NCBI GenBank assembly: GCA_903943975.1
Contig: CAJAQB010000019.1
Span: 62,001-126,000 of the forward strand
Reading direction: 5' to 3'
Length of the DNA stretch: 64,000 bases
DNA from: Synechococcus lacustris
GTDB lineage: Bacteria; Cyanobacteriota; Cyanobacteriia; PCC-6307; Cyanobiaceae
The position numbers were made by a program, and so were the translations under genes. Below are positions 1 to 7,934 of this stretch, in pieces (the first letter of the stretch is position 1; each line of letters begins with the position of its first letter). The notes beneath the pieces were generated by a model. That model made no database searches. It was not told the DNA's origin and saw only the letters and a list, made by a program, of their open reading frames with translations.

Positions 1-497
1 GGCAGCAGATGCTGATGCATCAGCTCCTCCACCCCCAGCTGGGCCGGCCCATGGGTTTGAAACAGGCCGGAACGCATGGCCAGTTCAGAATCTTCCCCAG
101 GTTTTGCATGCTGCAGTTCGTCGTAGAGCACGGCGGTTAGCAGCATCGGATTGACCTGAAAACGCTTTGCCTCCTGTCGCACCGCTGGCATCAGCGCCTC
201 CAGCCGTTGAAGGGTGTGGCTGCGCAGGGGGGCCCAGTGGTCAAGGCCGGCGGTGAACAGCTGGGCCAGGGGGGTTTGGGGGCCATGGACGCCAAACCGT
301 TTCTGCAGTTCCTGCAATTCCGCCACTTCAAAATCGGCCGGGTTTGGCCGCTGGCCTTCCGCCACCAGGGGCTCGTCGGCGCTCAATTGGACCAGGGCCA
401 GGGGCTGAGCGGCGGCCAGGCCATCGGCCTGGGGTCGCAACGGTGCCCCGGCCAGCCCCAGCAGGCAAGCGGCCAGGCTCAGCCCCCCAAGGGAAAT
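1..497 (-). CDS. secreted protein, partial (3' end outside window), no standard start codon
   Basis: Read on the minus strand, an open frame runs off the left edge. It opens with a hydrophobic leader (LGGLSLAACLLGLAGA) and continues with a segment containing FQVNPMLLTAVLYDEL and a later SGLFQTHGPAQLG, which has the feel of a lytic-transglycosylase-like helical fold; I do not recognise the family. An in-frame TAA lies at 540-542, and between it and the leader there is no ATG, GTG or TTG. ATT at 497 and ATC at 524 are the only near-start codons; ATC would add a basic n-region (CHRR) that suits a signal peptide better. The 5' end is therefore uncertain. It is divergent from pgi. Confidence 0.6.
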   Translation of the reverse strand, partial: MSLGGLSLAACLLGLAGAPLRPQADGLAAAQPLALVQLSADEPLVAEGQRPNPADFEVAELQELQKRFGVHGPQTPLAQLFTAGLDHWAPLRSHTLQRLEALMPAVRQEAKRFQVNPMLLTAVLYDELQHAKPGEDSELAMRSGLFQTHGPAQLGVEELMHQHLL

Positions 498-581
498 TCT
501 GCGATGGCAGGCCGAGAAGCCGATAGGTCTGAAATGCTCTTACCAGCAGATTTTAGGACGGATTCGCTTGCTTCACAGTCC

Positions 582-596
582 CCCACAAAATGTGGG
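582..596. other. short hairpin between the divergent secreted-protein gene and pgi
   Basis: CCCACA and TGTGGG form a perfect 6-bp stem around an AAA loop in the spacer between the two divergent genes. It has no adjoining T-run, so it is not an obvious terminator. It may be an operator or a leader stem for either gene. The rest of the spacer shows no clear tRNA or other RNA gene. Confidence 0.3.
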
Positions 597-684
597 AATC
601 CGAAATCAGTGGCGCGGCTTAACCCCTACCAGCAATGCTGCCTAGGTGGCCCAGTGGCTAAAGCTGGGTTTCCCAATCAGCACC

Positions 685-2298
685 ATGAGCATGGCGAATA
701 CCATCCCCGACCTCAATCCAGCTAATGCCAGTGCCCAATGGCAGCGTTTTTGCCAGCTGCTCTGGCACCACGAGCCCCTAGGCCTTTGGCTGGATGTGAG
801 CCGGATGGCCCTCAGCCAGCAGCAATTGGAGGATCTTCAGGAACCCTTTCAGCGGGCCTTCGCGGCGATGGAGGCCCTCGAACAGGGGGCGATCGCCAAT
901 CTGGATGAGCAGCGCCAGGTGGGCCACTACTGGCTCCGGAATGCGGCCCTGGCCCCAGACCGGGAGGTGGCCGCCCAGATCAGCTCCGAACTGCGCCGCA
1001 TTCAAGAATTTGCGGCCCAGGTGCTTACGGGCAGCTTGACCCTGCCCTCTGGCCAAGCCTTCAGCGATGTGCTTTGGATTGGCATCGGCGGTTCTGGGCT
1101 GGGGCCGGTGCTGATCGTGAGGGCCCTTCAGGAAAATCAGCAGGGCCTGCCCTTCCACTTCCTAGACAACGTCGATCCAGATGGCATGAGCCGTTTGTTT
1201 GATCGCCTGGCCGACAGGTTGCCCACAACGCTGGTGGTGGTGGTGAGCAAATCCGGCGGCACCCCTGAGCCCCACATCGGCATGGTCCAGGCCCGCGCCC
1301 GCCTGGAGCAACTCGGCGGTAATTGGAGCCGCCAGGCGGTGGCGATCACCATGGCCGGCAGCAAGTTGGACCAGGAGGCTGAGGCGGAGGACTGGTTGGA
1401 GCGATTTGACCTGTTCGATTGGGTGGGGGGTCGCACCTCGATCACCAGTGCCGTTGGTTTGTTGCCGGCCGCCCTGGCTGGCATCGATGCGGAGGCCTTC
1501 CTGCACGGGGCAGCGCTGATGGACAGCGCCACCCGAGGGAAAGAACTGCTGGCTAACCCCGCCGCCCTAATGGCTGCTGCTTGGTATGGGGCCGGCGATG
1601 GCGTGGGCCGTCGCGACATGGTGATACTTCCCTATCGCGATCGCCTGGAGCTGTTTAGCCGTTATCTACAACAGCTGGTGATGGAATCCCTTGGTAAGCG
1701 GCTGGATCGCCAGGGCAATGTGGTGCATCAGGGGATTGCCGTATATGGCAACAAGGGCTCCACTGATCAACATGCCTATGTGCAGCAGTTACGCGATGGG
1801 GTGGATAACTTCTTTGCCACATTTATTGAGGTGCTAGAGGATCCCACTGATATTCTAGAGCTGGAGAATAGCCTGCCCGGTGATTTCCTTGACGGTTTTC
1901 TGCAAGGTACAAGGGCCGCCCTTAGCGAGGGTGGACGCCAGAGCATCACCATCAGCCTACGTAAATTTGATGCCACGGCCCTTGGCGCCCTGGTGGCCCT
2001 GTTTGAGCGGGCGGTGGGTTTCTATGCTGAATTAATTGATATAAATGCCTACCACCAACCCGGGGTGGAGGCTGGCAAGCAGGCGGCGGCTGAAATCCTC
2101 GATTTGCAGAAACAACTAGAAGCTTTGCTCCAGGACGGAAAGGGGCGCAGTGTTGAGCAGATCAGCCAGGAGTTGGGAGCTAGCACCAGCCCTGAGGTTG
2201 TTTTCTTTATCCTGCGCCATCTCTCTGGTAATGCCCGGGGCCTGCAGGCCACGGGCAATTGGGCAGATCCGCTAAGCCTGCTGTTTCAGAAGATTTAA
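685..2298 (+). CDS. pgi: glucose-6-phosphate isomerase
   Basis: Interconverts glucose-6-phosphate and fructose-6-phosphate in the cytoplasm, linking glycolysis, gluconeogenesis and the oxidative pentose phosphate route. The 537-residue protein carries the expected motifs in order: GIGGSGLGP, the sugar-phosphate loop SKSGGTPEP, the catalytic region QLVMESLGKRLD, and QHAYVQQLRDG with the conserved histidine. I chose the ATG at 685 because cyanobacterial Pgi proteins begin shortly before the PDLNP...WQRFC segment. The frame stays open to a start at 646, but those extra residues look non-native. ATG at 691 is equally plausible. The next gene starts 9 bp after the stop. Confidence 0.95.
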   Translation: MSMANTIPDLNPANASAQWQRFCQLLWHHEPLGLWLDVSRMALSQQQLEDLQEPFQRAFAAMEALEQGAIANLDEQRQVGHYWLRNAALAPDREVAAQISSELRRIQEFAAQVLTGSLTLPSGQAFSDVLWIGIGGSGLGPVLIVRALQENQQGLPFHFLDNVDPDGMSRLFDRLADRLPTTLVVVVSKSGGTPEPHIGMVQARARLEQLGGNWSRQAVAITMAGSKLDQEAEAEDWLERFDLFDWVGGRTSITSAVGLLPAALAGIDAEAFLHGAALMDSATRGKELLANPAALMAAAWYGAGDGVGRRDMVILPYRDRLELFSRYLQQLVMESLGKRLDRQGNVVHQGIAVYGNKGSTDQHAYVQQLRDGVDNFFATFIEVLEDPTDILELENSLPGDFLDGFLQGTRAALSEGGRQSITISLRKFDATALGALVALFERAVGFYAELIDINAYHQPGVEAGKQAAAEILDLQKQLEALLQDGKGRSVEQISQELGASTSPEVVFFILRHLSGNARGLQATGNWADPLSLLFQKI

Positions 2299-2307
2299 GC
2301 AATAACT

Positions 2308-3762
2308 ATGGATTTGCCCGCCCCAACAACAAAAAGGATGAAACACAGTGTTCAGTCTTATATAGAAGAGATACCCAGTTGGGATGATGGTTCAACCCTG
2401 GCCAGTGCCCCCCTCTCCAGCATGCAATGGTTGGTATGGAGCCTGGCCACCGCAGGCAAATTTTTCGAAGGTTTGATTGTGTTTATGGGCGGTATCGCCC
2501 TGCCTTTGGTGGCCGAGGAGTTTTCAATTGATCCAACCCAGAAGGGGCTCATCACGGCGGCCACCCTGGCGGGCATTCTGGTGGGGGCGCTGTTGTTGGG
2601 GGGGCTGGCCGATCGCTTCGGTCGTAAGCCGGTATTTATTGGCGAGATGGTGCTGTTGTTGTTGGGCCTGTTGGGGGCAGCCACAAGCCCAAACACCACA
2701 GCCCTGATCCTTTGGTTATTCGTGATGGGGCTGGCCTTGGGGGCTGATTACCCCACGGCCCACCTGGTGATTTCCGAGAGCATCCCAGCGGCTATCCGTG
2801 GTCGCCTGGTGTTGGGAGCTTTTAGCTTTCAGGCCCTGGGGGCGGTGATCGGTACGGCTATTTGCGCTGTGATGCTGAGCAGCCATCCTGAACTCAGCAC
2901 CTGGCGATTGTTCTATATCCTGCCGGTAATTCCGGTGGCATTTGTGATCTGGGGCAGGTTATTTCTACCGGAAAGCAGCCATTGGCTGGTGAGCAAGGGG
3001 CACATTGATAAGGCTGAAAAGCATCTGCGCAAATTATTGAATCGCAAGGATATTCAGCTGCTGCAGTTGGAAACAGCGGAGGAGGGGGCCCTGCCCAGGC
3101 GTTCCGCCGATTGGAGTCGATTGTTCCAAGGCAAACAACTGCGTTCTACGATTCTTGCCTCACTCCCCTGGTTTCTACAGGATATTTCCACCTACGGCAT
3201 TGGCATCTTCACCCCTGTGATTATTGCTGCCGCCTTCGGGGCTGAATCCCATAAACACACGGTGGCAGGGATCATCCACAACGATTTGCTGGGCGCCAGG
3301 GGAACAGCCCTAGTGGATATTGGCTTCCTGGTGGGCATTGCCTTTGCGATCTGGCTGTCGGACCGGCTCGGACGCATGCCTTTGCAAATTTTCGGCTTCA
3401 TTGGTTGTGCCTTTGGTTTGCTGATTGCAGCGGCAGGAAGCCTGGGCAACAGCAACAATCTGCCGGTGATTGTTGTGGGATTTTTCCTGTTTCAGTTCAT
3501 GACAAACCTTGGGCCCAATTCCCAGACCTATCTGATTGCCGGTGAGGTATTTCCCACCAAGGTGCGGGGCATCGGTGCGGGTTTCGCCGCCGCCTGTGGC
3601 AAGGTGGGCGCCGTGCTCACCGCCTTTCTTTTCCCCTCGCTACTGCAAACCCTCGGCACCGATCGTTTATTGCCGCTACTGGCCCTCATTTCCCTGCTCG
3701 GGGCTTTGATCACCTGGTTGTACCGGGTGGAAACCAAGGGGATGGACCTGGAAGCGCTTTAA
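2308..3762 (+). CDS. MFS transporter, sugar-porter-like
   Basis: A 484-residue integral membrane protein with about twelve hydrophobic segments in two halves. The loop between helices 2 and 3 has the MFS signature GGLADRFGRKP, and its counterpart in the second half is SDRLGRMP. SESIPAAIRGR after helix 4 and GEVFPTKVRG late in the protein match the sugar/organic-solute porter branch. The substrate cannot be read from sequence. It lies 9 bp downstream of pgi and may be co-transcribed, making a sugar or phosphorylated metabolite thinkable, but this is inference. ATG at 2338 is an alternative start. Confidence 0.85.
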   Translation: MDLPAPTTKRMKHSVQSYIEEIPSWDDGSTLASAPLSSMQWLVWSLATAGKFFEGLIVFMGGIALPLVAEEFSIDPTQKGLITAATLAGILVGALLLGGLADRFGRKPVFIGEMVLLLLGLLGAATSPNTTALILWLFVMGLALGADYPTAHLVISESIPAAIRGRLVLGAFSFQALGAVIGTAICAVMLSSHPELSTWRLFYILPVIPVAFVIWGRLFLPESSHWLVSKGHIDKAEKHLRKLLNRKDIQLLQLETAEEGALPRRSADWSRLFQGKQLRSTILASLPWFLQDISTYGIGIFTPVIIAAAFGAESHKHTVAGIIHNDLLGARGTALVDIGFLVGIAFAIWLSDRLGRMPLQIFGFIGCAFGLLIAAAGSLGNSNNLPVIVVGFFLFQFMTNLGPNSQTYLIAGEVFPTKVRGIGAGFAAACGKVGAVLTAFLFPSLLQTLGTDRLLPLLALISLLGALITWLYRVETKGMDLEAL

Positions 3763-3832
3763 AGGCCCCTGGATCTTTGCTTTCAGTTCAGACCCGCTCG
3801 GCGTTAGTTTTGAGCAGCTTTGAAGCTTTTGA

Positions 3833-4924
3833 ATGCGCCGTTACCAGTTGCTGCTTCTGCTCCTGCTAGGGGCAACTCCGGCCCTGGCGGAACCATCCCT
3901 ACGGGTGGGGGTTGTTGATGGGGGTGCCCCCTGCAATTTCCAGGTGAGTGGCGCCTGGAAGGGGCTGGCGGTGGATCTTTGGAGGGCTGTTGCCAACCGT
4001 GAGCGTCTGGCCTATGAGCTCGTGCCGATGGCCACCACGAGGGATCAGCTGGCAGCGGTGGAAAATGCTGAAGTGGACGTAGCTATTGGTTGTTTGTCGA
4101 TGACACCCACGCGTCTTGATCGTTATCGCTTTAGCCAAACTTACCAGGAATCGGGACAGGCGGTGATGCTGCAACGTCATCCCCTTGAATTGGGCCGCTC
4201 AATGTTGCTCTCCCTGTTCAGTCCTGATCTGTTTGCTTTGTTGTTGGGTTTTCTGGCGATTTTTATTGTTATGGCCCTAGGGGTCTGGCAAACAGATGCC
4301 TGGGGTAATAAGAATGAAACTTTAAATAATGGTCGGATACGCAGTTTTGCCAAGGTGTTTCAGATCCTGGCCACTGGTCCCGGTACTAACACGATTGTGG
4401 ATTCAGTGGGGGGCAACAGTCTGGTGGTGCTCAGTTATCTGTTGCGGGCACTTATGGCATCTTTTCTGGTTAGCTATGTGACCGTAAATGTGGTTCGCAA
4501 TCCAGCAAATCGCCTAGATGGAAACATGCGTTCCCTTGTTGATCTTCAGAATCAAAAGGTAGCCGTAAGAGTAGGCACTGCTAGCCAAGGCATACTTCAG
4601 GAGGTCATGAGAACTAATCCTGCCCTGTCGATTAAGATAGTCCCGATGAATCGCATTGACCAAGCTCCCTTTATGCTGGAATCGGGCCGCGCTAGTGCCG
4701 TGCTCGCAGATGAACAGCAACTGCTTTATCTGATGAAGAATTTAAAGGAAAAGAAGTTTCACATTGTCTTGAATAATCTCTATCCAGACTATCAGGGTTT
4801 TATCTTTGCCAAGGGCCTTGAGCCAGCTATTGCTGGCCAGATAAATAGAGGAATTGTCGAAGTAAGGCGCTCGGGTCTGCTGCAGGAGATCAAGAATTCC
4901 CTGGGCATGGAGAATCTACAATAA
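3833..4924 (+). CDS. ligand-gated ion channel-like protein (GluR0-type architecture) with atypical pore loop
   Basis: 363 residues with the layout of prokaryotic ionotropic glutamate receptors. There is a signal peptide (1-19, ending ALA), then a first solute-binding lobe (about 22-115), membrane helix M1 (about 130-152), a re-entrant pore region (about 168-195), M2 (about 196-220) and a second binding lobe (about 230-350). In GluR0 the selectivity filter is TVGYG; here the corresponding place reads ATGPGTN (180-186), so potassium selectivity cannot be assumed. Similar picocyanobacterial proteins have, as I recall, been annotated as possible GIC-family channels. A plain membrane-anchored binding protein is the alternative. 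It follows the MFS gene after 70 bp. Confidence 0.7.
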   Translation: MRRYQLLLLLLLGATPALAEPSLRVGVVDGGAPCNFQVSGAWKGLAVDLWRAVANRERLAYELVPMATTRDQLAAVENAEVDVAIGCLSMTPTRLDRYRFSQTYQESGQAVMLQRHPLELGRSMLLSLFSPDLFALLLGFLAIFIVMALGVWQTDAWGNKNETLNNGRIRSFAKVFQILATGPGTNTIVDSVGGNSLVVLSYLLRALMASFLVSYVTVNVVRNPANRLDGNMRSLVDLQNQKVAVRVGTASQGILQEVMRTNPALSIKIVPMNRIDQAPFMLESGRASAVLADEQQLLYLMKNLKEKKFHIVLNNLYPDYQGFIFAKGLEPAIAGQINRGIVEVRRSGLLQEIKNSLGMENLQ

Positions 4925-4964
4925 GCTTGATAGTTGTAAGATTTTGTGCTGCAAGTTGGATTGT

Positions 4965-5831
4965 TTAAGGCTTCTTTTCCGGAAGTGGTGGCTTGCGTAG
5001 GCCATCGCCCAGAAACAACCAGCTGCCTTGGAGCTGAATTAATAATTGATTTAAATTACGCGCTGTGCTATCAAGCTCATGGATTGTATTCAGTAGATCT
5101 GGTCGCAGCTCGTTGAAGGTTTGCTGGGCGGCATTGGCGGCGTTGGTTGTGCTGCCGGCGGTGTGTCGAACAGCCGTACTGGTCTGCTCAATATTGCCCA
5201 GGGTTGAACGCAATACAGGGCCTGTGCTTCGCACTTCCTGGCCCACTTGTTTGCTCATCTGGCCCGCCTGGCTGAGGTTGCTACGCAAGCTTTGTAGGGT
5301 GTTTGGCACATCTTTCTGGGCTAATTGGGTGGTGCCAAGCAAGGTGCGGTTCAATTCCTGCCTAGTGCCTTGGAGATCATTCAGAAAACTCTGCAAACTG
5401 ATGGCTGCTTCGAAGGGCAGTCGCTGGGGCAGGGGCCTTGAACTTGTTTGGCCCCCTGGGGCGGGGTCAGGCTTAAGCACCACAAAAGCGTCACCCAGCA
5501 GGGTGACACTGCCGGTGCTAACTGTGGAGCGGGGGCCTAGGTAGCGGCGGTAGGGCTCGCCGATGCGCAATTCCACCTCCACTGAAGCATCAGGCTGAAG
5601 TTTGATCTGCTGCACCTGGCCCACCCGTATGCCAGAGAGGTGCACATCCATGCCCCGTTTGAGGCCTAGGGCAGAGGGGGCTCGAAAATAAACAGGAAAG
5701 CGAGCTTCTCCCCAGCTCTGCTGGCGGCCGATGGCCACAAGAAAAAGGCCTAGCACCAGCAAGCCACTGCCGATGAAAAGTAGCGAGGGGGTGCGAAATT
5801 CAGAGCTATAGGCAGAGGCAGTTGGTTTCAT
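4965..5831 (-). CDS. MlaD-like MCE-domain protein of a lipid ABC transporter
   Basis: Anchored periplasmic substrate-binding/tunnel component of an MCE-type lipid transporter. The 288-residue protein has one N-terminal membrane helix (SLLFIGSGLLVLGLFLVAIG), an MCE domain from FPVYFRAPSALGLKRGM to GDAFVVLKP, and a long Gln/Asn/Thr-rich helical tail rich in LRSNL/IEQTSTAV-like repeats, as in cyanobacterial and plastid TGD2 proteins. I chose ATG at 5831 because it overlaps the upstream stop codon (ATGA), which indicates coupling to the ATPase-like gene. By analogy it moves phospholipids or galactolipids between envelope and thylakoid membranes. Confidence 0.88.
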   Translation of the reverse strand: MKPTASAYSSEFRTPSLLFIGSGLLVLGLFLVAIGRQQSWGEARFPVYFRAPSALGLKRGMDVHLSGIRVGQVQQIKLQPDASVEVELRIGEPYRRYLGPRSTVSTGSVTLLGDAFVVLKPDPAPGGQTSSRPLPQRLPFEAAISLQSFLNDLQGTRQELNRTLLGTTQLAQKDVPNTLQSLRSNLSQAGQMSKQVGQEVRSTGPVLRSTLGNIEQTSTAVRHTAGSTTNAANAAQQTFNELRPDLLNTIHELDSTARNLNQLLIQLQGSWLFLGDGLRKPPLPEKKP

Positions 5832-6382
5832 CGCTCTAGCAGGGCCCCTGGGGCAATGCTTGTCCATTGATTGCCGCTCGGCAACGGTTGCTCAGCATCA
5901 GCCACCACGATCCAGGCGGCGCCATTGAGTTGAGCCATGGTTTGCTGCCAGGGCTGTTGCTGCTGTTGCTGAGCCCGGGCAAACCAGTCGGCATCGAAAA
6001 TCAGCAAATGGGGCTCCAGTATTAGGGCGCGGATGAGGATGCCCGCTTGGGCCTCCAGGGGCGTTAGATCCCTGGAACGACTCTGGAGCAGTTCGCTGGC
6101 CCTGTCGCTGTTATAACCAAGGCATTGCAACAGTTCTCGGGCCCGATGGGCCACACTGCCCAGGCGCCGCGGCAGCCGCCAGCCAATCGGCAGCCAGATG
6201 TTCTCCGCCAGGGAGAGATGACTCACCAGCGCCCCCTTGAGGCTAAGTAAGCCGTAGCTGAGCTGTTCAGCGTTGGCATGGGCACAGAGTTGATCAATCA
6301 CACTTTCCTTCTCCACCAGGTTCTGGCCCCGGTAAAGCCAACGGGACCCCTGGGGTAACTGTTGCAAGGGCAGCAGTTTCAC
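5828..6382 (-). CDS. degenerate ATPase-like subunit of an MCE-type transporter (no Walker A)
   Basis: This gene sits where mlaF-type ATPases sit, between the MlaE-like permease and the MlaD-like protein, overlapping both by 4 bp. The 184-residue product keeps an ABC-ATPase outline: HLSLAENIWLP resembles the segment after the Q-loop, DLTPLEAQAGILIRAL aligns with the LSGGQ signature and following helix, and LLIFDADWF with Walker B. It has no Walker A (GxxGxGKS) at all, no signature serine/glycines, no catalytic glutamate after the Walker B aspartate, and no H-loop histidine (VVADAE). A poly-Gln run lies at about 138-144. It cannot be expected to bind and hydrolyse ATP normally; it may be a structural pseudo-ATPase. 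Confidence 0.7.
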   Translation of the reverse strand: MKLLPLQQLPQGSRWLYRGQNLVEKESVIDQLCAHANAEQLSYGLLSLKGALVSHLSLAENIWLPIGWRLPRRLGSVAHRARELLQCLGYNSDRASELLQSRSRDLTPLEAQAGILIRALILEPHLLIFDADWFARAQQQQQQPWQQTMAQLNGAAWIVVADAEQPLPSGNQWTSIAPGALLER

Positions 6383-7092
6383 AGGCTGGTGAGCGTGATC
6401 GGCTGGATCAAGGTGGAGCTCAGTAAATCAAGCAGCAACACCGCCACCAGCGCCTGCAGCACCCCTTCCGACACCAGGGATGGCAAGGAAAGACCCTGAT
6501 CACGGTCATTTAACTCGGCGCGGCTGCCCCACCAGCAGGTGATCAGCGAGGCCACCGCCCCACAGAGCCCGGCCCGCAACAGGGCCAAAACCATATCGAT
6601 GCCATTTATCTGGGAAAACAACAAGTCCAGCTCGCCGAGCACATCAAAATTCGGGGAGCTCACCACACTGATAATTACGCCGGTGGCCAGCCAATAACAG
6701 AGCAGCAACATGCAAGACAGGCTGCCGGCAACGGTGCAGGGCAGCACGTAAATGCCAAAGGGGTTAATGCCCTGGCGCCGTAGACCGCGCCACTCACCCT
6801 TGCCTGCCATCTCGCCAACCGATACAGCAATGGCCGCCCCTGAGCGGGCGATGAAAACCACGGGCACCAGCAGCGGACCCAGCACCCGCACCGAGACCAG
6901 CCATTGCAGGTGCACTGAATAGGCACTGCGCAAGCCGAGGGAATCGGTCATCAGTCGCACTTCGCCGGCGGCCAGGGCCGCCGCCATCAGCACCACCAAG
7001 CCAACCGATCGCACCCCATCTAGGTAGAGCAAGCGAAAGAACTCCCGCAGGGCCGGCAGTCGCGGCATCAATTTGAAGAGTGGGGCAGCCAT
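6379..7092 (-). CDS. MlaE-family ABC permease
   Basis: The 237-residue membrane protein belongs to the MlaE/TGD1 permease family of MCE-type lipid transporters. Hydrophobic segments occur near LVVLMAAALAAGE, LGPLLVPVVFIARSGAAIAV, YVLPCTVAGSLSCMLLL and the C-terminal VAVLLLDLLSS. The family hallmark, an acidic stretch after a small-residue-rich helix, appears as RSGAAIAVSVGEM. The stop overlaps the start of the ATPase-like gene (ATGA), giving the order permease, ATPase-like subunit, MCE protein. The HAD gene lies just upstream with an 8-bp gap, so all four may be one transcript. Confidence 0.88.
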   Translation of the reverse strand: MAAPLFKLMPRLPALREFFRLLYLDGVRSVGLVVLMAAALAAGEVRLMTDSLGLRSAYSVHLQWLVSVRVLGPLLVPVVFIARSGAAIAVSVGEMAGKGEWRGLRRQGINPFGIYVLPCTVAGSLSCMLLLCYWLATGVIISVVSSPNFDVLGELDLLFSQINGIDMVLALLRAGLCGAVASLITCWWGSRAELNDRDQGLSLPSLVSEGVLQALVAVLLLDLLSSTLIQPITLTSL

Positions 7093-7100
7093 GGCCAGCG

Positions 7101-7772
7101 CTAAAGGGGAACGCCGTGGAGGCTTTCCAGCTCAATGATTCCGGCTGGGTAGTCGTTGGCACTGAGCCCCGGCGCTGGCAGCACAAAAACAACACAACCA
7201 GCCCCAAGGGCTGCCTCGGCCCCGGCCTGGGAATCTTCAAAAGCCCAGCAGCTGCTGGCGCTAAGGCCCAGCCGCCGGGCCGCCTCCAGAAAAATATCTG
7301 GGGCCGGCTTGCCCAGCCGCACGTTGGGATCATCGCCAAAAACCCGCACCTCAATCGCCTTGAGCCAGGGGTGGGGGCCGGTTTTAAGGCTCACCGCCTC
7401 CTGGCCGCTGCTGGTGGCTAGGGCCATCGGGATGCCGAGCCCCTGGATTCGAGCCACCAGGGCTTCGGCCCCCGGCATCGGTTTTGCATGGATCACCTTC
7501 GCCCGGGCCAGGGGTTGTTGCAGCGCTAGCAACTCCTCGACCGTGGCTTGAATTCCAAGCCGTTCGATCACCTGGCGGGCATTGTCAAAGCGATTGCGGC
7601 CCCGCAGTTCCAGCAAGAAACCAACTGGCAGCTGGGCACCGAAGTGCTGGATCGTTTGCTCCCAGGCCTGGCCATGCAGGGGTTCGGTATCCAACAACAG
7701 GCCGTCAAGGTCAAACAAACACCCGGCGGGCCGTTCCAATGCCTGCACTATTGGGAAAGCCGGTGCTGTCAT
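7101..7772 (-). CDS. HAD-superfamily hydrolase (phosphatase/phosphoglucomutase-like)
   Basis: 223 residues with all haloacid dehalogenase motifs: motif [12 protein letters not shown] with the nucleophilic aspartate, motif II ALATSSG, motif III lysine in RLGKPAPD, and motif [11 protein letters not shown] helical cap between motif I and II (about residues 30-95) places it in subfamily I, as in CbbY/GPP-like sugar-phosphate phosphatases. The substrate cannot be fixed from sequence. It reads toward the MlaE gene and is divergent from acs, with a duplicated 21-bp sequence in the shared upstream region. Confidence 0.85.
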   Translation of the reverse strand: MTAPAFPIVQALERPAGCLFDLDGLLLDTEPLHGQAWEQTIQHFGAQLPVGFLLELRGRNRFDNARQVIERLGIQATVEELLALQQPLARAKVIHAKPMPGAEALVARIQGLGIPMALATSSGQEAVSLKTGPHPWLKAIEVRVFGDDPNVRLGKPAPDIFLEAARRLGLSASSCWAFEDSQAGAEAALGAGCVVFVLPAPGLSANDYPAGIIELESLHGVPL

Positions 7773-7780
7773 TCTCCACC

Positions 7781-7822
7781 GCCTTCGGCAGCCTGGCCAT
7801 CGCCTTCGGCAGCCTGGCCATC
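7781..7822. repeat. 21-bp perfect tandem duplication upstream of acs
   Basis: GCCTTCGGCAGCCTGGCCATC occurs twice in direct succession (7781-7801 and 7802-7822), followed by a partial third copy. It lies between the divergent HAD and acs genes, just outside both coding regions. It looks like a replication-slippage duplication; a regulatory role is possible but unsupported. Confidence 0.85.
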
Positions 7823-7934
7823 GCTTCCGGTTCAGGATCCGGGCCCGGTACCGTTAAACAAAGCGTGTCATCCCTGTTCTCTGGCCAGCTTTGCTGCTTT
7901 TAATGCCGGATTGGATGTTCCCCCCTTAATCACC

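Noticed and set aside
646-720. tRNA-like stretch before pgi
   Set aside because: GGTGGCCCAGTGGCTAAAGC resembles a D-arm by chance, but no matching acceptor or T-arm is found and the region encodes the beginning of pgi.
5828-6382. pseudogene call for the degenerate ATPase-like subunit
   Set aside because: The frame is intact, coupled to both neighbours and of sensible length, so a retained but non-catalytic protein fits better.
6794-7354. 186-residue open frame over the MlaE/HAD junction
   Set aside because: It overlaps two confident genes in another frame of the same strand and has no domain.
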